A stretch of 8,497 bases of DNA, taken from the NCBI GenBank assembly GCA_043809645.1, contig JBDROX010000004.1, positions 1 through 8,497 on the forward strand, written 5' to 3'. The stretch is from JBDROX01 sp043809645. GTDB taxonomy: Bacteria > Patescibacteriota > Patescibacteriia > Magasanikbacterales > UBA922. The position numbers and the translations under genes are program-made. Numbering within the stretch: the first letter of the stretch is position 1; each line of letters starts with the position of its first letter. Below are positions 1 to 4,349 of this stretch, in pieces. The notes beneath the pieces were generated by a model. That model was not told the DNA's origin and made no database searches. It saw only the letters and a program-made list of their open reading frames with translations.

Positions 1-1365
1 GACCAAGAATCAATGATTCGTATCGCTGACATTCTTGAAAGTACAGATTTTTATCACAAAAAACATTCTCACATATACGAAACAATGGGGGAGCTCTATG
101 AGAAAAATGAACCTATTGATATACTGACTTTAGGAAATAGGCTAGAAGAAAAAAAATTGATTGAAGGAATTGGAGGAAAGTCATACTTGGTGAAACTTTC
201 GAATCAGGTACCAACTGCGTCAAACATAAAACAGTACGCTCACATCGTTCGAAAAAAATCCACACTCCGAAAACTTCTTTCGGCAGCAGATAAAATAAGT
301 GGACTAGGCTATCAGGAAGAAACAGAGAATATCGATGATGTCCTCGATGAAGCACAACAACATCTATACGGAGTCACACAGAAACACCTGAGACAAACGT
401 TTACGCCTATCAGAAGTGTTCTGAGTGGAGCATTTGAAAGAATAGACGAGCTTCATAGAGAAAAAGGGAAACTCCGTGGAATCCCAACAGGGTTCACTGG
501 ACTTGATAATATTCTTGCTGGTCTGCAAAAATCAGACCTCATTATCCTCGCCGCCCGTCCTTCTGTTGGAAAAACATCACTTGTTCTTGATATTGCTAGA
601 AGTATTGCAGTAAAAGAAAAAGTACCGATTGGCCTGTTCTCTCTGGAAATGAGCAAGGAACAACTTGTTGACAGACTTCTCTGCGCCGAAGCTGGTGTTG
701 ACCTTTGGAAGATGAGGACAGGACGACTGTCTGATAGACCAGGAAGTGATGATTTTCCAAGAATTGGACATGCAATGGGTGTACTCTCTGAAGCGCCTAT
801 CTATATTGATGATACGCCAGGAAATACTGTCATGCAGATCAGAACCAAAGCACGCAGACTCCAGTCAGAGCATAACCTTGGGCTCATTATTATCGACTAT
901 CTTCAGCTCATGGAGTCACACAGAAAAGCAAGTGATAACCGTGTGCAGGAAGTTGCTGAAATGAGTAGAAATCTAAAAGGTATTGCCCGTGAGCTCAATA
1001 TTCCAGTTCTGGCACTTTCCCAGCTCTCCCGTGCGGTAGAGAGTACGAAACCTGCCATTCCGAAGTTGTCACATCTGCGAGAATCTGGTAGTATCGAGCA
1101 GGATGCTGATGTAGTCATGTTCATCTACAGAAAGGCAGCTGATCGCAACTACAGACCAGATGATATTCCTCCTGATGAACAAAACATAGCTGAAATTCAC
1201 ATTGCAAAACACAGAAATGGTCCGACCGGTATGGTGAAACTCTTTTTTGACGCAACTCAGGCAAGTTTCAAAAATCTAGACACGACCCTTGCTGCTGCGC
1301 CGCCGCACGGCTCAACAAATTTTCCACCACAAGGTGGCACACAAAACATGCCAAAGAAATTTTAG
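1..1365 (+). CDS. dnaB: Replicative DNA helicase DnaB (5' partial)
   Basis: Hexameric helicase that unwinds DNA ahead of the replication fork using ATP. The reading frame is open from base 1 and reads Asp-Gln-Glu-Ser before the first Met at 13. The sequence around this Met lies inside the conserved N-terminal helical domain (VADIL..DFY.....I), so the true start is upstream of the window and a few tens of residues are missing. Counting from the Met at 13, the N-terminal domain covers about 1-100, a linker 105-150, and the RecA-like DnaB_C domain 155-420. Walker A is ARPSVGKTS (181-189), Walker B is LIIIDYLQL (291-299), the H4-like motif is LSQLSRAVE (335-343), followed by SGSIEQDADVVMFIYR (358-373) and the arginine-finger region KHRNGPTG (399-406). 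No intein interrupts the Walker motifs. The last ~25 residues are a Pro/Gly/Asn-rich tail. It is followed after 70 bases by ybaB and recR on the same strand. Confidence 0.97.
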   Translation, partial: DQESMIRIADILESTDFYHKKHSHIYETMGELYEKNEPIDILTLGNRLEEKKLIEGIGGKSYLVKLSNQVPTASNIKQYAHIVRKKSTLRKLLSAADKISGLGYQEETENIDDVLDEAQQHLYGVTQKHLRQTFTPIRSVLSGAFERIDELHREKGKLRGIPTGFTGLDNILAGLQKSDLIILAARPSVGKTSLVLDIARSIAVKEKVPIGLFSLEMSKEQLVDRLLCAEAGVDLWKMRTGRLSDRPGSDDFPRIGHAMGVLSEAPIYIDDTPGNTVMQIRTKARRLQSEHNLGLIIIDYLQLMESHRKASDNRVQEVAEMSRNLKGIARELNIPVLALSQLSRAVESTKPAIPKLSHLRESGSIEQDADVVMFIYRKAADRNYRPDDIPPDEQNIAEIHIAKHRNGPTGMVKLFFDATQASFKNLDTTLAAAPPHGSTNFPPQGGTQNMPKKF

Positions 1366-1435
1366 TCATACTGTTTGAAGAATTACTCTGGCCTTTTAGG
1401 CCTTGTAAACCTTTAAAACATTTTAAACCTAGAAT

Positions 1436-1738
1436 ATGTTCAATAAACTAAAACAATTCAAAGACATCAGAGAACAAGCCAAAACAATGCAGAGTGCACT
1501 CGCTGAAGAATCTATAACAGTGAAAGAAGCTGGAGATAATATTATTCTCACGCTCGACGGAAATCTCCAGATGACAGGCCTTGCCATTGATGACAGCCTC
1601 CTAGAGCCTGGAAAGAAAGAAAAACTTCAAAATGCTATTAAGGATGCACATGGGAAAGCTATGAAAAAAATGCAGAGAGTCATGGCCATCAAGATGAAGG
1701 AAATGGGTGGTATGCCAGATATTCCAGGACTTAGTTAG
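1436..1738 (+). CDS. ybaB: YbaB/EbfC family nucleoid-associated protein
   Basis: Small DNA-binding protein of the YbaB/EbfC family; the 100-residue length is normal for the family. Known members form dimers that bind DNA without strong sequence specificity and are usually encoded next to recR. The N-terminal helix (1-25, Lys/Gln-rich with the characteristic MFNKLKQFKDIREQAKTMQ pattern) is followed by a short beta region with the family-typical G-D-N-I-I-L-T-L-D-G run (33-42) and the 'L.I.DSLLEPGKKEKLQNAI.DA..KA' segment (49-74). It ends in a Met/Lys-rich tail finishing MGGMPDIPGLS, typical of the family. There is no good Shine-Dalgarno sequence before the ATG. recR follows after 24 bases, so the two are almost certainly co-transcribed. 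The usual partner upstream is dnaX; here it is dnaB. Confidence 0.93.
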   Translation: MFNKLKQFKDIREQAKTMQSALAEESITVKEAGDNIILTLDGNLQMTGLAIDDSLLEPGKKEKLQNAIKDAHGKAMKKMQRVMAIKMKEMGGMPDIPGLS

Positions 1739-1762
1739 TTCATAGTGAAAAGTTAATAGGAT

Positions 1763-2362
1763 ATGTACCCCTTGCCGATTGAACAACTTATCAAAGCATT
1801 TTCCGCTCTGCCGTCTGTAGGAAGAAGGACTGCAGAGCGTTTTGTATTTTATCTACTAAAGTCTGGGAAAAAACCAGTGGCAGAACTCACACTTGCACTG
1901 AAAAATCTGACAGAAAACATCAAGAGCTGTGATGAGTGCTGGAACTTTTCTGACAGCTCACCGTGCTCTGCTTGCAGTAACCCGAGCAGAGACAAATCAA
2001 CGATTTGTGTTGTCGGGCAGTCTCAAGATGTACAGACGCTTGAAAAAACAGGAGAATACAAAGGACTTTACCATGTCCTTCGTGGGACTATCAGAACAGA
2101 AGCAGAGAACGCCATGAAATTTCTCAAAATAGATGAGCTCCTCACTCGAGTGAGGAATAATGAAATCCAGGAGGTCATACTCGCACTCAGCCCTGATATT
2201 CACGGAGAAACCACCATGATGTTTCTGGAGCAAAAACTAAGAAATCAAAAAACTGATCTTAAAGTAACAAGACTTGCCCGCGGCCTCCCAATGGGGTCAG
2301 ACCTCCAATACGCTGATGAAATTACACTTGGGAGTGCGCTGAAGAATAGGACAGGTAATTAA
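1763..2362 (+). CDS. recR: Recombination mediator protein RecR (divergent TOPRIM)
   Basis: RecR works with RecO (and RecF) to load RecA on SSB-coated gaps in recombinational repair. The 199-residue length is standard. The N-terminus MYPLPIEQLIKAFSALPSVG is the family start and includes the helix-hairpin-helix (LPSVGRRTAERFVFYLL, 16-32). A C4 zinc finger follows (Cys56, Cys59, Cys68, Cys71), then a TOPRIM domain (about 79-170) and the C-terminal signature GLPMGSDLQYADEITLGSAL (174-193). Oddities lie in the TOPRIM domain. The usual VVE(E/S) strand end reads VVGQ at 83-86, so the conserved Glu is Gly. The common loop with SPL.GIGP after 'YHVL.G' is replaced by TIRTEAENAMKFL (109-121). The usual VEGE motif reads IHGE (146-149). 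The protein is otherwise complete, so it is probably a functional but diverged RecR. A weak AGG lies 2 bases before the ATG. Confidence 0.94.
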   Translation: MYPLPIEQLIKAFSALPSVGRRTAERFVFYLLKSGKKPVAELTLALKNLTENIKSCDECWNFSDSSPCSACSNPSRDKSTICVVGQSQDVQTLEKTGEYKGLYHVLRGTIRTEAENAMKFLKIDELLTRVRNNEIQEVILALSPDIHGETTMMFLEQKLRNQKTDLKVTRLARGLPMGSDLQYADEITLGSALKNRTGN

Positions 2363-2375
2363 TTAGAATATATTA

Positions 2376-2401
2376 AAAAATCCGCTAGCAAGCAGATTTT
2401 T
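2376..2401. terminator. Bidirectional hairpin terminator between recR and rplU
   Basis: AAAAATC (2376-2382) pairs with GATTTTT (2395-2401). After one C/A mismatch, GCT (2384-2386) pairs with AGC (2391-2393) around the loop AGCA. The T tract on one strand and the A tract on the other mean each strand reads as a stem followed by U residues. It sits in the 46-base gap between two convergent genes, the expected place for a shared terminator. The stem is weak because of the mismatch and high AT content. Confidence 0.72.
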
Positions 2402-2408
2402 GTTATGT

Positions 2409-2723
2409 TTATTTTACCTCTTTCACTTTTACTTTCGTAAAGTGCTGTCTGTGCCCTATTGTTCGTTTGTATCGAACTTTTCGTTTGAACTTGATGACAC
2501 GGATCTTCTTGTTTCTCCCCTGTTCGAGCGCTGTAGCAGCAATGCTTACACCCTCGAGATATGGAGTTCCGATCTTCACATCACTCCCATCTTCTTTTGC
2601 AAGGAGAAGTACTTTGTCAAAAACAAGTTCTTTTCCAGGCTCAGTTTCAATTTTTTCAATTTTAAATTCACTTCCAGTTTCAATGAGGTATTGTTTTCCG
2701 CCGGTTTCAATAACTGCAAACAT
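2409..2723 (-). CDS. rplU: 50S ribosomal protein bL21
   Basis: Ribosomal protein bL21 binds 23S rRNA in the large subunit. The 104-residue length matches the family. The N-terminus MFAVIETGGKQYLIETGSEF is the classic L21 opening, and the C-terminal signature is present as IRVIKFKRKVRYKRTIGHRQ followed by HFTKVKV (74-101). There is no clear Shine-Dalgarno sequence upstream of the ATG. A strong promoter lies just upstream, and translation may begin from a leader of about 40 bases. In most bacteria rplU is followed by rpmA (bL27). Here it is followed only by a terminator and the convergent recR, so it forms a single-gene unit and any rpmA must lie elsewhere. Confidence 0.97.
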   Translation of the reverse strand: MFAVIETGGKQYLIETGSEFKIEKIETEPGKELVFDKVLLLAKEDGSDVKIGTPYLEGVSIAATALEQGRNKKIRVIKFKRKVRYKRTIGHRQHFTKVKVKEVK

Positions 2724-2754
2724 AAATTTCAGTATAAAATGTGTACAAAATGCT

Positions 2755-2764
2755 CTTAATTAAG
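2755..2764. repeat. 10-bp palindrome at the predicted rplU transcription start
   Basis: CTTAATTAAG is a perfect palindrome located at or just downstream of the predicted transcription start of rplU. Its centre is about 31 bases, close to three helical turns, from the centre of the inverted repeat at 2783-2798. Its AT-rich nature makes a chance occurrence possible. Confidence 0.3.
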
Positions 2765-2800
2765 CCACAATACTATACAACAGACAGTATAAACTGTCAA
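2764..2800 (-). promoter_or_regulatory. Sigma-70 type promoter for rplU
   Basis: Read on the - strand, TTGACA (2800-2795) is followed by exactly 17 bases and then TATAGT (2777-2772). That is a perfect consensus -35 and a five-of-six -10. The predicted start of transcription is about 2764-2766, giving a leader of roughly 40 bases before the rplU ATG. The -35 box begins six bases beyond the stop codon of the DUF192 gene, so it lies in the only gap of this region. A second -10-like TATACT (2736-2731), with TTAAGA 17 bases upstream, sits so close to the ATG that it would give a leaderless message; it is much weaker. Confidence 0.85.
2783..2798. repeat. Perfect inverted repeat overlapping the rplU -35 box
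   Basis: GACAGT (2783-2788) and ACTGTC (2793-2798) are perfect inverted copies separated by ATAA. The repeat covers four bases of the -35 box and most of the spacer, the position of a classical repressor operator. It could also form a small RNA hairpin in read-through transcripts from the DUF192 gene, but no T tract follows, so it is not a convincing terminator. Confidence 0.55.
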
Positions 2801-2806
2801 GAGTAA

Positions 2807-3286
2807 TTATTCATTACCAGGTCTTTTGACAGAATCACCAATTTTAACTCCATTCCTATCTACCCACCCTGCCGGAAATTCTATGACAGCAGTGGCATCC
2901 ATCCTTGGACTATACCGGCGAAGTCCATGCTCTGGCACACCTGGTTCTGTCGGTACATTTGGTGCAATATCCACAATTTTTCCTTGATGTACCCAAATAA
3001 TATCTATTGAAAACTGCATATCTCTCATAACAATTGCATGTTTCCCTGGAAAACTAAACGGAAAAAACATACCATCATACCTGCCAATAGATTTCCTTCC
3101 ACCAAGCCCTTTCTCTGCCTGATAGATAGTGTTGACGACTTGCACTTCTACAACCACATCCTCAACTTGAAGTATAATAGTTTCGTACTTGAGCTGCCAC
3201 AGCCTGACTCCAATAAATAACAAAAAAAATATCGCAAAGCCAATAATATACTTCTTGTCTATTGCACGTTTGTTTTCTTCCTCCAT
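2807..3286 (-). CDS. Membrane-anchored DUF192 protein
   Basis: DUF192 proteins are small beta-rich domains of unknown function, usually exported or anchored outside the membrane. This one has 159 residues: a Lys-rich N-terminus, one hydrophobic anchor (about 13-30), then the DUF192 domain (about 38-153). Family features visible are 'V.VVNTIYQAEKGLGGRKSIG..DGMFFPF' (49-77), a 'HAIVMRDMQFSIDIIWVHQG' segment (83-102) corresponding to the usual 'WMK.T...LDI.F...G', and a C-terminal 'A.AVIEFPAGWVDRNGVKIGD'. There is no lipobox cysteine. The start overlaps the end of the upstream transferase gene by 28 bases, and no ATG, GTG or TTG before the membrane segment would remove that overlap, so the genes are probably translationally coupled. 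Its biochemical function is unknown; being last in the envelope operon suggests a surface role. Confidence 0.87.
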   Translation of the reverse strand: MEEENKRAIDKKYIIGFAIFFLLFIGVRLWQLKYETIILQVEDVVVEVQVVNTIYQAEKGLGGRKSIGRYDGMFFPFSFPGKHAIVMRDMQFSIDIIWVHQGKIVDIAPNVPTEPGVPEHGLRRYSPRMDATAVIEFPAGWVDRNGVKIGDSVKRPGNE

Positions 3287-4347
3287 AAGCCGTCTTCTTT
3301 ATGCATGAACCAAATGCCCATGAGTAACATTAGTATAAATAAAAATAACAACGCAATCAATTTTTGAGAACTCTGTAAAAACAGTGCTGTGATGCCAAAG
3401 AGCAATGAAATAGTATAAAAAAGGAGTACAGCTTGTTTCTGTGAAAGGCCAGAATTTAAAAGTTTGAAATGAAGATGTTCAGTATCCCCTTCGTACACTG
3501 GCTTTTTCTTTTGGATTCGACGGATCACCACCCGAATGACATCGAGCATTGGAACACCAACGACCAGGAGTGTCGTCGCAATCTTTCCCCCAGAAATAAT
3601 CGCAAGAGTTCCCAACACAAAACCTGTAAAAAGGCTGCCGCCTTCCCCGAGGAATATCTTCGCAGGATGCCAATTCCAGATCAAAAAACCAAGACAGCTT
3701 CCTGCAAAAACTATTGCCAGAAGTGCCACATCAGGCTGATACCATTGCGCCTGTAGGCTCAGAAAATAAATCATGAATGCACCAATCGCGACAACACCGG
3801 CAACCAGCCCGTCAAGACCATCGAGAAATTTTGTAGTGAACATCATTCCCATGAGCCAGAAAAAAACAACCACATCTGCCAGGATAACCCAATTACCAAT
3901 GCCAAAAAAATTAATTTTCCAATATCCAAGAAAAAAATCACCACCAAGTGGATTAGTAATAACATGTGGCCCAATACCAAAAGCAATAATGAGAACAGCT
4001 GCAACTATTGGAAACCATATCTGATATCTGGCTCGCAAATTATATTTGTCATCTATTACACCACCAACCATAATCACCAAGCTACCAAGGAATAGGCCCA
4101 AAAGGTAATGATGACTAACACCTTCACCAATATTTCCCTGAAAAACAAGGATGAGGACTACGAGAAAAAAGCTAAAAAAAATTCCAAAACCTCCACCTAG
4201 AGGCACCACCTTTTTGTGAATTTTTCTTTTTTGGACCTCTGGCTTATCCACAACACCAAAACGCCGCATGATAATGCGGACGCACAGTGTTGCAATAATT
4301 GATAATGCAAGAGAAAGAAAAAAATACTGTACGAACATAAGAAACAT
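3259..4347 (-). CDS. WecA/TagO-like polyprenyl-phosphate sugar-1-phosphate transferase
   Basis: Integral membrane enzyme of the MraY/WecA family (glycosyltransferase family 4). Members move a sugar-1-phosphate from a UDP-sugar to undecaprenyl phosphate, the first step of a lipid-linked glycan. There are about ten hydrophobic spans. Family motifs, numbered from the ATG at 4347, are: VDKPEVQKRKIHKKVVPLGGG (33-53), more like WecA/TagO than MraY; the Asp pair in GGVIDDKYNL (95-104); KFLDGLDGL (173-181), where the usual Asn-containing start is Thr-Thr-Lys; FLGEGGS (232-238), where Glu replaces the usual Asp of FMGDTGS; and HLHF (291-294) for HLHH. The sugar substrate cannot be told from sequence. 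A GTG at 4353 overlaps the stop of the Clp-like gene (GTGA). I prefer the ATG at 4347 because AAAGG lies five bases upstream of it. Confidence 0.9.
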   Translation of the reverse strand: MFLMFVQYFFLSLALSIIATLCVRIIMRRFGVVDKPEVQKRKIHKKVVPLGGGFGIFFSFFLVVLILVFQGNIGEGVSHHYLLGLFLGSLVIMVGGVIDDKYNLRARYQIWFPIVAAVLIIAFGIGPHVITNPLGGDFFLGYWKINFFGIGNWVILADVVVFFWLMGMMFTTKFLDGLDGLVAGVVAIGAFMIYFLSLQAQWYQPDVALLAIVFAGSCLGFLIWNWHPAKIFLGEGGSLFTGFVLGTLAIISGGKIATTLLVVGVPMLDVIRVVIRRIQKKKPVYEGDTEHLHFKLLNSGLSQKQAVLLFYTISLLFGITALFLQSSQKLIALLFLFILMLLMGIWFMHKEDGLWRKKTNVQ

Positions 4348-4349
4348 TA

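Noticed and set aside
550..1240. Intein or intron within dnaB, a frequent insertion site.
   Set aside because: The helicase motifs run without interruption at normal spacing.
1388..1430. GGCC-TTTTA-GGCC hairpin, duplicated TAAACCT and a TTTAAAA/TTTTAAA inverted repeat between dnaB and ybaB, possibly a terminator or promoter.
   Set aside because: The stem is only four pairs with no T tract after it, and no -35/-10 pair with correct spacing was found. The genes look co-transcribed.
3259..4347. Annotation of the transferase as MraY.
   Set aside because: The HKKVVPLGGG and EHLHF motifs resemble WecA/TagO, and the MraY-type PTMGG and C-terminal HHH patterns are missing.
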